Part shown: piece by piece, positions 21,698 through 30,828 of the stretch
How positions within the stretch are numbered: position 1 is the first letter of the stretch
Layout of the letters: each line of letters opens with the position of its first letter
NCBI RefSeq assembly: GCF_963966145.1
Contig: NC_091046.1
Span: 2,728,001-2,792,000, forward strand
Reading direction: 5' to 3'
From: Tenebrio molitor
Lineage: Eukaryota > Arthropoda > Insecta > Coleoptera > Tenebrionidae
DNA length: 64,000 bases
Position numbers and translations under genes: made by a program
Notes under the pieces: model-generated
What the model was told of the DNA's origin: nothing
Seen by the model: the letters and a program-made list of their open reading frames with translations, nothing else
The model's database searches: none

Positions 21698-22130
21698 TTT
21701 TTTTTATCCTTTCCCCTTTCACCACTTGGCCTATCAGGTACCTTTTGCGGTCGGCTTGTTTTTCTCATTTTTCCTTTTTTATGCGGTGCGGCGGGGCTCC
21801 GGGGTACTTTCCCCGGCTACCCACGCCCACCCTCTCTCTTCTCCTTTTTCTGGACGACACAACACGAATACAACAACACACAACATCCATGGGAGGCCCA
21901 TCCGGCCTGGGATTCGAACCCTGCTGACCTCTCGGTGGTGTCGGAAGAGTGTCGCTCTTCCTTCCACCACCCTGCCGTCAGCCCCTGATAGACATACACA
22001 CACATCCATGGCCCGGCGGAGGTTCCTTCCTTCGAAAAAATCCTCCCCCTTCGGTGGGATTCGAACCCACTAGCGCCGGGACCGCGACCTCGGAGCACTG
22101 CTCCGACAGCCATGCGGCCACCGAGCTACC
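21698..22130 (-). mobile_element. SINE with two tRNA-like modules
   Basis: Read on the minus strand, the first 80 bp (22130-22050) look like a tRNA: an A box TAGCTCGGTGG near the start and a B box GGTTCGAATCCC with stem CCACC. About 75 bp further on, a second tRNA-like unit has another B box GGGTTCGAATCCCAGG (about 21922-21905) and a weaker A box. The element ends in an A run (T run 21698-21706 on plus) and is flanked by 8-bp duplications TGAAGGTT. Pol III transcription is expected from the family. It carries no protein gene. Confidence 0.75.
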
Positions 22131-22138
22131 TGAAGGTT

Positions 22139-22440
22139 ATTGTTTGCGTTTTTGTGGAAATGTTGGACGATGGTATGGAAGACGTAACTTCACCACCAGT
22201 TTTGAGATTTGGGGTTTTGGATATCGGAGACATCTTGCAGAAAGTTGTTTATTTTACCTTAGCATTTCTTATTGTAGAATGCAGAAAATGAAAATTCATT
22301 TACGAAGCGACACACGATTTTTTCTCTCAACCCTGGAGCCTGCTGAGAGTTGTTACTTTTTTGCCGTTACCAAACTTCGTTCTCCTAGTTACCCAGGTCC
22401 GCTCCGGTCGTGGTGGAGCTGTCTTCTGAACCCCACAATA
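22139..22440. other. Unassigned stretch right of the SINE
   Basis: A mixed-composition spacer with no motif I recognise. From about 22439 it turns into CAP 5' flank (CATAGCAACGCAGTAAATAT). Confidence 0.35.
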
Positions 22441-22519
22441 CCATAGCAACGCAGTAAATATAATTTTTACAGTTTTGAAATGTTGTCAGTTTAACATTAC
22501 AAACTTTAATGTCATAACA

Positions 22520-22650
22520 ATGTTAAGAAGTCTAATTGTATTTGTGATATTAAGTGTCTGTGCATGTCAGGAAGTGCCGGAGTCGGACATGATTAGTACT
22601 AGTTATGACCGCGAAATGTTCCGAAGAAAAATTCGATTTTGCAAAACTGA
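22520..22650 (+). pseudogene. CAP exon 1 fragment (copy 3)
   Basis: ATG at 22520 opens a signal peptide (SLIVFVILSVCAC) and the first part of the mature region up to FRRKIRFCKT, preceded by the usual CAP 5' UTR. At about 22650 it meets the 3' UTR of an inverted CAP gene tail-on. The open frame runs on to 22888 but only as antisense of that gene. Confidence 0.75.
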
Positions 22651-22718
22651 AGAAAACTTCCAAATTGAAAATGTAATGTCAGTTAGAAAACAGAAATTTA
22701 TTGATGTAAAGAACAGGC

Positions 22719-23727
22719 TCAGTAAAAATGCGATAAAGCCACGAGGACACACAACGACATTATCTGGGTTGCGAGAAGCCGCTTGTCCTTTGAGATCGAC
22801 GATGGGTTCACAGTCTTCACAGGATCGCTGGGAGGGGGATAGTGTTTTCCACACAAAGAAGTATATTTCACGTTGCATGTCCAGTTAAAGGGACACTTAG
22901 TGCACGGAGTTCATAAGTCAAAAATATATTGACCTTTCCTATTCCCAGGTACTAGACCGGGAGCCGCTTTATAATCGCATATTATTTGTACCAGTTGACC
23001 GTATTCACCGGATTCCATATTCTTGCACATTCTACGCGGCGGACACTCCACCACACGAACAGTGTAAGATGGCCAATGTGTCCACCTGGTGGGTTTTTAT
23101 GAACCCATTTTTCATAAAGATATTCTGGAGCGTCGACGAGTTGCACTTCGTTGTACCTAAAACAAAATACATTTCAGTTGCAAACAAGACGATTCGTGTG
23201 CTCTCCACATCTACTTACCACCTCTCCATGCTCGTCAGGTGATTATCGTCATGCTGTGCACTTACTCCTGCAACGTTCTGTCCAACACTTGTTTTCTCAT
23301 GCGTGACCCTGCAGTTGTCATGAGCCTTCACAAAGTACCCTCCGTAGCATCTGGCAATGTATTCGAGCTCTAAGTCGTAGTTTAAGACCATCATGTTACT
23401 AGCTGTCTTTCCGAACATGTATTTGTGTGTTTCTTTGCCAGATGCGAATAAATTTCTCAATTCGTTGTGCTTATCGAGGACCTCTTGGCGGAATTGCATC
23501 AAGTTGTCCAGTACTTCAGTACGTTGTCCTCTCATCTTGCAATCGCACGCCGAATGTTTCTCGCCTTTGCACTTAGGTGCTTTAAGATTGCAACAGTCGA
23601 ATTTTGTAAAATCATAAAATTGTCCTTCGGGATCCTGCGCGGGCATGATCGTAGTAATCATCTCTAGTTCTTCCTGAGATGCACAGACATTCAACAACAT
23701 AAACAACACAAGTGTCCTTGTCAACAT
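22719..23727 (-). pseudogene. CAP gene copy 4, inverted, with frameshift and stop
   Basis: Exon 1 is 23727-23219 and is fully open: signal peptide, Cys-rich segment, DKHNELRN, VGQNVAG, ending at the split Trp codon with donor GTAAGT. Exon 2 starts at 23156 after GTTTTAG: YNEVQLVD, GHIGHLTLFVWW, CARIWNP, then WYK and a TAA where other copies read YKYALICNYK. Sequence homologous to the rest continues one frame over, with a second stop (TGA) where Gly or Glu is expected before PCTKCP. The tail is at about 22800-22719, and the polyadenylation signal near 22697-22702. Exon 2 is 438 nt, out of phase. The CAP signature is also degraded (LTLFVWW), so this copy decayed without an insertion. Confidence 0.8.
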
Positions 23728-24099
23728 TTTTTATAACTTTGTATTTTGTAAAAATAAAGCGACGTTTTGAAAATATAAAAATTAAGTTTACTACGTTGCT
23801 ATGCATTCTCATGAGTCTCATTGATCCATTTCATTTTCGTTTGCAATCTACCTTGTTCTATAAATAATAAAGTAAGAGTGCAGCTACGAGAACCACCGCA
23901 GCCACTGCCACGTCAGTTCTCTGACCACCAGGAGGCTCCAGGAGCTCTTGCCATCCACAAGGATTCACCGGAGCCCACAAGGAGCTGACAAGGATCGAGA
24001 ATGAAGGCTCGGCGGTGACCAAAACAGGGGAATCGCCGAGGCGGACAAGATCGGAAAGAGGGCCAGAGAAAAACCAGAGGAGTTTCCAGAAGAGCGGGC
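23728..24099. other. CAP copy 4 5' flank and GC-rich spacer
   Basis: 23728-23830 is the 5' UTR and flank of the inverted CAP copy, and homology to other copies stops near 23830, before any TATA-like box. Beyond it the DNA is markedly GC-richer, as expected for non-LTR retrotransposon sequence continuing into the next entry. Confidence 0.4.
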
Positions 24100-24345
24100 C
24101 CCCATCACCGAGGGGATGCTCAAGAAGGAAGCGACAAAGGCATCCATGGCGAGGTGGCAACTCGAATAGGACCATAAAGCTGTGGTCACGGCCCGTTCAG
24201 GGGGTACTTCCGGCGGTTCCATCTGTCCGAAAGCACAGGTGAGTGTATCTGCTCCGCAGGTGCACAGGACACTGCCCAGCACGTCCTAGAAGAGTGCGAC
24301 GACCATGGAAGGAAGGAAGCCAGGGAGGGCAGAGGCAGAGGTGAA
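24100..24345 (+). pseudogene. 3' remnant of an R1/Jockey-like non-LTR retrotransposon
   Basis: Plus-strand frames give GMLKKEATKASMARWQL and, after a frame change, FRGYFRRFHLSESTGECICS followed by DTAQHVLEEC. This resembles the C-terminal end of R1-like pol proteins, where a Cys motif is followed by AEHVxxxCP. Stops and frameshifts show it is dead. Confidence 0.55.
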
Positions 24346-24408
24346 GATAGTCAAGAGATTTTCAAAATTACACTGTAAATAAGATATTTATTGATGTAAA
24401 CAACGGGC

Positions 24409-24538
24409 TCAGCAAAAATACAATGAAGCCACGAGGGCCCACAATGGTATTATCTGACTTGGGATGAGCCGCTCAGATCCTTTGCCGGTTGACAGTGGGT
24501 CTATGGGATCGCTGGGAGCGGGATAGTGTTTTCCACAC
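24409..24538 (-). pseudogene. CAP gene copy 5, 3' end of exon 2
   Basis: Reading minus from the insertion junction, the frame gives GKHYPAPSDPIDPLSTGKGS, then ERLIPSQIIPLWALVASLYF and Cys-stop at 24411-24409. This is the linker and hydrophobic tail of copy 5, whose other part lies at 30829-31735. CACAC at 24534-24538 is the target duplication. A polyadenylation signal lies on the minus strand near 24385-24390. Confidence 0.85.
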
Positions 24539-24807
24539 TGTACAAAATAATGCAATTTTGAACGTTATTGTTAGAAAGAGGTACTGTAGCAGGTAGTCCT
24601 GCCTACTTTCTTTGTGAGAGGGGTGAAATCACCCACCCTTATTTAAGTCGAGATATAGCGGTAAAAACCAGAGTCTACCACTATCCTTGGTACTTAACAC
24701 TTGTACATCAACATTTTGTCATACAATAAAGTTTTTAAGTAGTTATACAAAGACGACTATATCATTTGAACGGCTAATATCACCACCCAACAGTGATTAA
24801 TCGTTCA
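24539..24807 (+). repeat. 5' LTR of the BEL/Pao element
   Basis: It starts TGTACAAAATAATGC and ends TAATCGTTCA. A TATTTAAG stretch near 24640 may act as the TATA box and ACAATAAAG near 24724 as the polyadenylation signal. No difference from the 3' LTR was found by eye. Confidence 0.95.
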
Positions 24808-24813
24808 TAATTT

Positions 24814-24831
24814 TGGTCCTTCGAGCCGGAT
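24814..24831 (+). promoter_or_regulatory. Primer binding site, tRNA-Tyr type
   Basis: TGGTCCTTCGAGCCGGAT is the complement of the 3' end of eukaryotic tRNA-Tyr including CCA, as I recall that tRNA (ending ATCCGGCTCGAAGGA-CCA). It lies 6 bp after the LTR. Confidence 0.7.
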
Positions 24832-25139
24832 GATTAAATCCATATCACACGACGGTCGTCTAGTGTAATAACAAGTGTAATACAACAACAATTCAAGAAA
24901 CAGTTTCGACACCCAGAGGGCAGCAACGATTTCGTCACCTTCAGCAAGGGCAAAAGGGCAGCACGAATAGTCACCGAATTGGGTAGCAGCGAAGCGATCA
25001 TCACTCAAGACATCAACAAAGGTTAGTGGCTCTCAATCCTTTCAATTTCCCTTCCAAACTGCATTACTACGTACGACTTTTTCTATTGTTCCTAATTTCG
25101 CAAATTTTCATCTCGACCACGTAAATCAAATCAATCATT

Positions 25140-28100
25140 ATGCCCGAGACATCCTTATTAGATGAATCAATTGCCAAATTAGAGGCTCTAAAAAGGAAAA
25201 GAACCTCATTAAAAGCTAGAATTACGCGTATTCAGAACTTTGTGTCTAATTTTCAATCAAATGATAATGATGTGTCTCCACTAGAAACTAGAAAAACATT
25301 CATCGAACAAATATTCAAAGAATATGACGAGGTACAGACTGAAATTGAATCACTCGATCTTTCATCAGAGGCGATTGAGACACAGACTCAGGACCGCGAC
25401 GAAATTGATTTAAAGTATCTCGATGTATTATCATCAATTCAAACAAAAATTAGACAAACGACGCCTCCACCGCACACTGCGGCCACAGCGAATCCTAACG
25501 GTAGTTGTTCCAGCGCTAATTCACATTGCTCTAATCGTGATCAATCAATCAAATTGAATCTGCCAACTTTAAATTTAAAATCTTTCACTGGTTGCTATAA
25601 GGAATGGTTGTCATTTCAAAATTCATTTAAATCCATTATTGAAGACGAAAACAACATGCTAAACAACTGTCAACGTTTCCAATATTTGCGATCATGTTTA
25701 TCTGGTGAAGCTTTGCGAGCAGTCGAGTCATTAACGGTGTCATCAGAAAATTATAATGTAGCGTGGGATATCTTAAAGAAACGGTTCTGCAACAAACGGC
25801 TGATCGTTCACGATCACATAATAGCCATCACAAAGGCACCCCAAGTAATTAAAGCCTCGCATTCGTCACTTAGGTGTTTTTTAGATACGTTGAATTCAAA
25901 TGTTGCCGCGTTAAGACAGCTAGAAGTACCGATTGATACTTGGCACGCTCTTCTAGTCGTAATAATTGTGGACAAATTAGACGACAATCTTGCAAGAGAA
26001 TGGCAGGCTACATTAACCGACGAGGTTCCAACTTACGGTCAAACGATCGAATTTTTAGAAAAGAAATGTCAGTTGTTGGAATCCTTAAATCTATTGCACC
26101 CCAAATCGAACGTCAATCCGAATCACAATAATGCAAAAAACAATATGTCACAAAAACGAAGCACTACATCTTATGTTGCCACAAACAAACTACATTGTAC
26201 ATTTTGTAAAAATGACGATCATACAATCTTTCAGTGCAATGAATTTACAAAATTAAATGTAGAGGAAAGAAACGCTCAAGCTCGAAACCTGAAGTTATGT
26301 CTTAATTGTCTAAGAACCAATCATTTTGTTAACAACTGTCAGTCCAAATTCAAATGCCGTAAATGCAATCAAAGCCACAATACGCTGCTTCACAAAGAAA
26401 GACAAATCACGCAAACCAATGAAACACCAGCACAGGTAGAAAGTTTAAACGCTCATTCTATGAGGTCCCAATCATCAATTATTTTGTTATCAACCGCGAT
26501 CGTTCTCATAGAAGATCGTAATAATAAGTCACATAAATGTAGAGCTCTCCTGGATGCAGGGTCCATGAACAGTTATATTACGTCATCATTTTCCAAAAAA
26601 TTACGTCTACAGCAGAAAGCCGTAAATATAACCGTTGGCGGAATTGGTCAAATTTCGACGAACATCAAACAGGCCGTCCAGGTAAACATCAAGTCTCAGT
26701 ACAATAAGTTTTCGGCGAACTTAAGTTGTTTTGTTCTGGAAAAAATAACCGAAAATCTTCCCCTGGTGACCATAAACATGTCTGCAATAAATATTCCAAA
26801 GGAATTACAGCTAGCCGATCCGAAATTCTTAGAAACTGCACCAGTAGACTTACTTATCGGGGCTGATTTGTTTTGGAACCTTTTATGTCAAGACCGCAAG
26901 GAAATAACACTGAAGAACCATAACAAACTAATGCTGCAAAATACCCATTTAGGTTTCATTGCGGGTGGGTCACTAAATATGAACAATAACAATAGCTCAA
27001 GCACCTGCTCGCTTTCTCTAACGTCGGTAACCGACATTTTAGAGAACCAGGTGCAGAAATTCTTCGAACTAGAACAATGCAGCAGCCCTTCCGAACAAAA
27101 ATGCTTTTCAAATGAAGAGATTATGTGCGAGCAACATTTTATTCAAAATACGTGCAGACAAACAAACGGAAAGTTTCTTGTTAAACTGCCATTAAAAAAT
27201 GATCCTCCAATTCTCAAGTCAAACCGCGATAGTGCTGTAAAGTTTTTTAACAATCTGGAACGAAACCTAAACAAAAGGCCTACACTAAAATCAGATTATG
27301 TGCAATTCATGCGGGATTACATCTCTTTGGGTCACATGGAGGAAGTTCCGGGTTGCGAATTAAATAAACCGAACTGTACATATTTGCCCCATCACGCGGT
27401 ACTCAAGGATTCTACATCGACCAAGTTAAGAGTTGTTTTTAACGCGTCATTTCGCTCAGCTGATGCATTAAGTCTAAATGACAATCTTATGGCAGGACCT
27501 ACAATCCAGCCAGAGCTTTTTGCAATTTTGTTGAGATTCAGAACTTTTAAATACGTCGTAAACGGGGACATAGCTAAAATGTACCGTATGATAGAAATAC
27601 ATCCCGATCACAGTGACTATCAACGAATTGTTTGGCGCGAGAACACCGAAGATCCGCTAAAAACGTATAGATTAACCACTCTAACCTACGGTACAAAACC
27701 GGCCAGTTTTCTAGCAACAAGATGTCTTAAAGAACTAGCTCTTCAAAACGTAAATCAGTACCCGGAAGCCGCTAAAGCAATTCAACAGGATTTTTACGTA
27801 GACGATCTTCTGACGGGAGGAGACTCACTTGAAAACCTAATCACTTTACGAGATCAAATAATTCAAATTTTAGCTCATGGTGGTTTCTTATTACGTAAAT
27901 GGGCCGCCAATCATCCTGCATTAATTCCAGATAGTCACGAGCCTAATCTCAACGTCAGTTTCGATGAGGATGCTTACACTAAAACGTTAGGGCTTTTTTG
28001 GAATCCTAATCACGATTCGTTACGCTATCAGGTAAAACAGTGCGACATTCCGAAAAGACTAACAAAACGCGAAATCCTGTCTAAAACTGCCCAGGTATTC

Positions 28101-30368
28101 GATCCATTGGGTCTTGTGGCGCCAGTAGTAGTAAAAGCAAAAATAATCCTTCAACAATGCTGGAGTTTGAAAATTGGATGGGACGATCTATTACCTGAAA
28201 CTATTTATTGTGCATGGGTTAAGATCTTGCAAGAACTCGCTCACTTAAACGAAATCGAAATTCCCAGAAACATAATAAAATCAAGCCCCGTACAGGTGCA
28301 ACTACATGGTTTTGGTGACGCATCACAAATCGCATATGGCGCTGCTGTCTATCTAAGAACAACTGATCATAGTGGCAATCATCAAGTTCACTTAATTTGC
28401 GCTAAATCTCGTGTGGCTCCTCTTCGCGCTGTTACGTTACCACGCTTGGAGCTGTGTGCCGCCTTAACGTTGTCGCGATTATTTAATACAGTTTTACGAA
28501 CGATAAATGTCAAAATTGATCAGCAATTTCTCTGGACAGATTCCACAGTCGTTCTGGCATGGATAAACGCTACATCTTCAAACTTACAAACATTTGTAGG
28601 AAATCGAGTTTCCGAAATTCAAACGCTAACGGATGCGAAAGATTGGTATCATGTCAAAAGCGAAAGTAACCCTGCGGATGTACTAAGCCGAGGTGCTTTA
28701 CCTGGTCAACTCAAAACTAATAAACTGTGGTGGAACGGTCCTGATTGGCTGTCAGAAAACAACGACACTTGGCCCGTATCTAACGTAAATCTTTCGGATA
28801 TTGAAATTCCAGAACGGCGAACTGTCACTCTGACCAATATTCATTCTCGCGAAAGACAACTACCGCTTCTTACAAAATTTTCAAATTACAAAAAAACTGA
28901 ACGCGTAATGTCATGGGTATTACGGTTCATCAACAATTGTAGGAAGCCAAACCAAAGGCAAATCTCTAGTTCTTTAACATGTGAAGAATTAAAAGATTCC
29001 ATGAAGGCCATCATGCGTTTAATTCAAGAAGTTGCATTCAACGATGAATTAGCTTGCCTTAAACAAAACAAACCGATTAACAAGAAATCACGTTTACTGT
29101 GCTTAAATATTTTTCTCGACAAGAATGATAATTTAATTCGCGCGGGAGGTAGGTTGCAAAACTCATCCTTAACTTACGATGTCAAACATCCCATCGTGCT
29201 ACCAAACGATCACCATTTGATTAAGGCATTAGTCAAACACGTGCACATTGAGCAACTGCACGCTGGTGTTCAGGGAACTTTAGCCGCGTTACGTCAAAAT
29301 TTTTGGATAATTTCTCCACGCAGTGTGGTACGCAAGATTTTGCACCAGTGTTTGCAATGTTTTAAAGTCAAACCAAGCGTTATGTATCCTATTATGGGTA
29401 ATTTGCCCAAATCCCGTGTCGAACCAACCAGACCATTTTCAATCAGTGGCGTAGATTATGCCGGGCCTATTTACATCAAGGAATGTCGTGGTCGCAGTAA
29501 GCGTACTGTGAAGGCATATATTTGCGTCTTTGTCTGTTTTTCAACTAAAGCCGTTCATTTAGAACTAGTTGGTGACTTAACGACTCAAACCTTTTTGAAT
29601 GCGCTAAAACGCTTCATATCAAGACGTGGTCATGTGTACCATCTTTATTCGGACAATGCTACAAATTTCGTTGGCGCCAATAGAGAATTACTGGAACTAA
29701 GAACATTTCTAAAGTCAGCTTCATTTAGTCAAATTACAGAAAATCTGGCTAATAAGGGTATCTCGTGGCATTTCATTCCCCCCAGATCCCCGCACATGGG
29801 CGGTATTTGGGAAATAAACGTAAAATCCATTAAAGGTCATTTAAAGAGAACAATTGGAGAAGTCGTGCTTTCCTACGAAGAATTGTATACCCTGTTAACA
29901 AGAATTGAAGCAGTCCTAAACTCCAGACCTTTGTGTCCCTTGAGTAACGATCCTAATGACCTTAATCCCATAACCCCTGGTCACTTCCTCATCGGAGAGC
30001 CATTAACTTCTATAAGCGAAAGAGATCTTACGACGACGAGGATCAACCGATTGACGCAATGGCAAAGAGTGGAACAGATGAGGCAGCACTTTTGGCACCG
30101 CTGGCAAAGGGAGTACCTTGTTCAAAACATCAATCGTTCCAAGCAGCTCCGTGGTTCCGGTTCCAGACCGTCCACCCCCGCCTTGGAAGTTGGTTCCATG
30201 GTGATTCTAGTTGAGGACAACACGCCGCCACTACAATGGAAATTGGGACGCATCGTAGAACTTCATCCCGGAAGTGACGGTGTTGTGCGCGTAGTGTCCG
30301 TAAAGACTGTCAAAGGCATCTTCAAAAGAGCCACGCGAAAGGTGTGCGTTCTGCCAGCGAATGAATAG
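25140..30368 (+). CDS. BEL/Pao Gag-Pol polyprotein, 1742 residues
   Basis: Domains in order with rough residue positions: N-terminal coiled coil (10-100); DUF1759 Gag-like region (137-317); Cys/His knuckles CTFCKNDDHTIFQC (about 353), CLNCLRTNHFVNNC (about 387) and CRKCNQSHNTLLH (about 407); DUF1758-type aspartic protease with ALLDAGS (about 469); reverse transcriptase with GDIAKMYRMIEI (about 809) and FYVDDLL (about 885); RNase H beginning HGFGDASQIAYGAAV (about 1058); integrase zinc-binding H..H..C..C (about 1370-1405); integrase core with GVDYAGP (about 1437), SDNATNF (about 1505) and WE (about 1556); and a DUF5641-type C-terminus. Gag and Pol share one frame, as is usual in this group. 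The first ATG after the leader is used. There are no stops or shifts. The protease reads DAG where DSG or DTG is usual. Confidence 0.95.
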   Translation: MPETSLLDESIAKLEALKRKRTSLKARITRIQNFVSNFQSNDNDVSPLETRKTFIEQIFKEYDEVQTEIESLDLSSEAIETQTQDRDEIDLKYLDVLSSIQTKIRQTTPPPHTAATANPNGSCSSANSHCSNRDQSIKLNLPTLNLKSFTGCYKEWLSFQNSFKSIIEDENNMLNNCQRFQYLRSCLSGEALRAVESLTVSSENYNVAWDILKKRFCNKRLIVHDHIIAITKAPQVIKASHSSLRCFLDTLNSNVAALRQLEVPIDTWHALLVVIIVDKLDDNLAREWQATLTDEVPTYGQTIEFLEKKCQLLESLNLLHPKSNVNPNHNNAKNNMSQKRSTTSYVATNKLHCTFCKNDDHTIFQCNEFTKLNVEERNAQARNLKLCLNCLRTNHFVNNCQSKFKCRKCNQSHNTLLHKERQITQTNETPAQVESLNAHSMRSQSSIILLSTAIVLIEDRNNKSHKCRALLDAGSMNSYITSSFSKKLRLQQKAVNITVGGIGQISTNIKQAVQVNIKSQYNKFSANLSCFVLEKITENLPLVTINMSAINIPKELQLADPKFLETAPVDLLIGADLFWNLLCQDRKEITLKNHNKLMLQNTHLGFIAGGSLNMNNNNSSSTCSLSLTSVTDILENQVQKFFELEQCSSPSEQKCFSNEEIMCEQHFIQNTCRQTNGKFLVKLPLKNDPPILKSNRDSAVKFFNNLERNLNKRPTLKSDYVQFMRDYISLGHMEEVPGCELNKPNCTYLPHHAVLKDSTSTKLRVVFNASFRSADALSLNDNLMAGPTIQPELFAILLRFRTFKYVVNGDIAKMYRMIEIHPDHSDYQRIVWRENTEDPLKTYRLTTLTYGTKPASFLATRCLKELALQNVNQYPEAAKAIQQDFYVDDLLTGGDSLENLITLRDQIIQILAHGGFLLRKWAANHPALIPDSHEPNLNVSFDEDAYTKTLGLFWNPNHDSLRYQVKQCDIPKRLTKREILSKTAQVFDPLGLVAPVVVKAKIILQQCWSLKIGWDDLLPETIYCAWVKILQELAHLNEIEIPRNIIKSSPVQVQLHGFGDASQIAYGAAVYLRTTDHSGNHQVHLICAKSRVAPLRAVTLPRLELCAALTLSRLFNTVLRTINVKIDQQFLWTDSTVVLAWINATSSNLQTFVGNRVSEIQTLTDAKDWYHVKSESNPADVLSRGALPGQLKTNKLWWNGPDWLSENNDTWPVSNVNLSDIEIPERRTVTLTNIHSRERQLPLLTKFSNYKKTERVMSWVLRFINNCRKPNQRQISSSLTCEELKDSMKAIMRLIQEVAFNDELACLKQNKPINKKSRLLCLNIFLDKNDNLIRAGGRLQNSSLTYDVKHPIVLPNDHHLIKALVKHVHIEQLHAGVQGTLAALRQNFWIISPRSVVRKILHQCLQCFKVKPSVMYPIMGNLPKSRVEPTRPFSISGVDYAGPIYIKECRGRSKRTVKAYICVFVCFSTKAVHLELVGDLTTQTFLNALKRFISRRGHVYHLYSDNATNFVGANRELLELRTFLKSASFSQITENLANKGISWHFIPPRSPHMGGIWEINVKSIKGHLKRTIGEVVLSYEELYTLLTRIEAVLNSRPLCPLSNDPNDLNPITPGHFLIGEPLTSISERDLTTTRINRLTQWQRVEQMRQHFWHRWQREYLVQNINRSKQLRGSGSRPSTPALEVGSMVILVEDNTPPLQWKLGRIVELHPGSDGVVRVVSVKTVKGIFKRATRKVCVLPANE

Positions 30369-30544
30369 ACTATGTTTGTATCGTGTAAATATTTGTTATA
30401 ATTATGCATTAACCCTTTTTTTACAATTAACTTCAATGTTTGTATTTTTTAATGTTTTTTGTCATGTTTATTATGTAACAATCCTTTTTCTAATAACCAT
30501 GTTCGATCTTTGCTAATTCCAATATTTTTGAAGTCCGTGCCTTC

Positions 30545-30555
30545 AAGGGGGGCGG
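30545..30555 (+). promoter_or_regulatory. Polypurine tract
   Basis: AAGGGGGGCGG lies 4 bp before the 3' LTR, the expected place for plus-strand priming. Confidence 0.7.
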
Positions 30556-30559
30556 TATA

Positions 30560-30828
30560 TGTACAAAATAATGCAATTTTGAACGTTATTGTTAGAAAGA
30601 GGTACTGTAGCAGGTAGTCCTGCCTACTTTCTTTGTGAGAGGGGTGAAATCACCCACCCTTATTTAAGTCGAGATATAGCGGTAAAAACCAGAGTCTACC
30701 ACTATCCTTGGTACTTAACACTTGTACATCAACATTTTGTCATACAATAAAGTTTTTAAGTAGTTATACAAAGACGACTATATCATTTGAACGGCTAATA
30801 TCACCACCCAACAGTGATTAATCGTTCA
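30560..30828 (+). repeat. 3' LTR of the BEL/Pao element
   Basis: Same length and, by eye, the same sequence as 24539-24807. It is followed by the second CACAC target duplication (30829-30833). Confidence 0.95.

Larger units (their letters stand above)
24539..30828 (+). mobile_element. Complete BEL/Pao LTR retrotransposon, 6.3 kb
   Basis: Two 269-bp LTRs (24539-24807 and 30560-30828) begin TG, end CA and read as identical. CACAC flanks both sides as a 5-bp target duplication. Primer site, polypurine tract and one full-length Gag-Pol frame are present. The element lies in exon 2 of CAP copy 5, in the opposite orientation to the gene. All parts needed for retrotransposition are visible, so it is probably young. 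Confidence 0.95.

Noticed and set aside
22050..22130. Functional tRNA gene on the minus strand
   Set aside because: It has A and B boxes but is part of a SINE with an A tail and target duplications, and a proper acceptor stem is not seen.
21726..22446. Pro/Arg-rich open frames across the SINE
   Set aside because: They come from GC-rich tRNA-like sequence; frames exist on both strands and match no protein pattern.
23858..24282. Two 105-codon minus-strand frames in GC-rich DNA
   Set aside because: They are antisense to the better-supported R1/Jockey-like remnant on the plus strand.
25940..26131. Small frame inside the BEL/Pao Gag region
   Set aside because: It lies wholly within the large polyprotein frame in another phase and has no motif.
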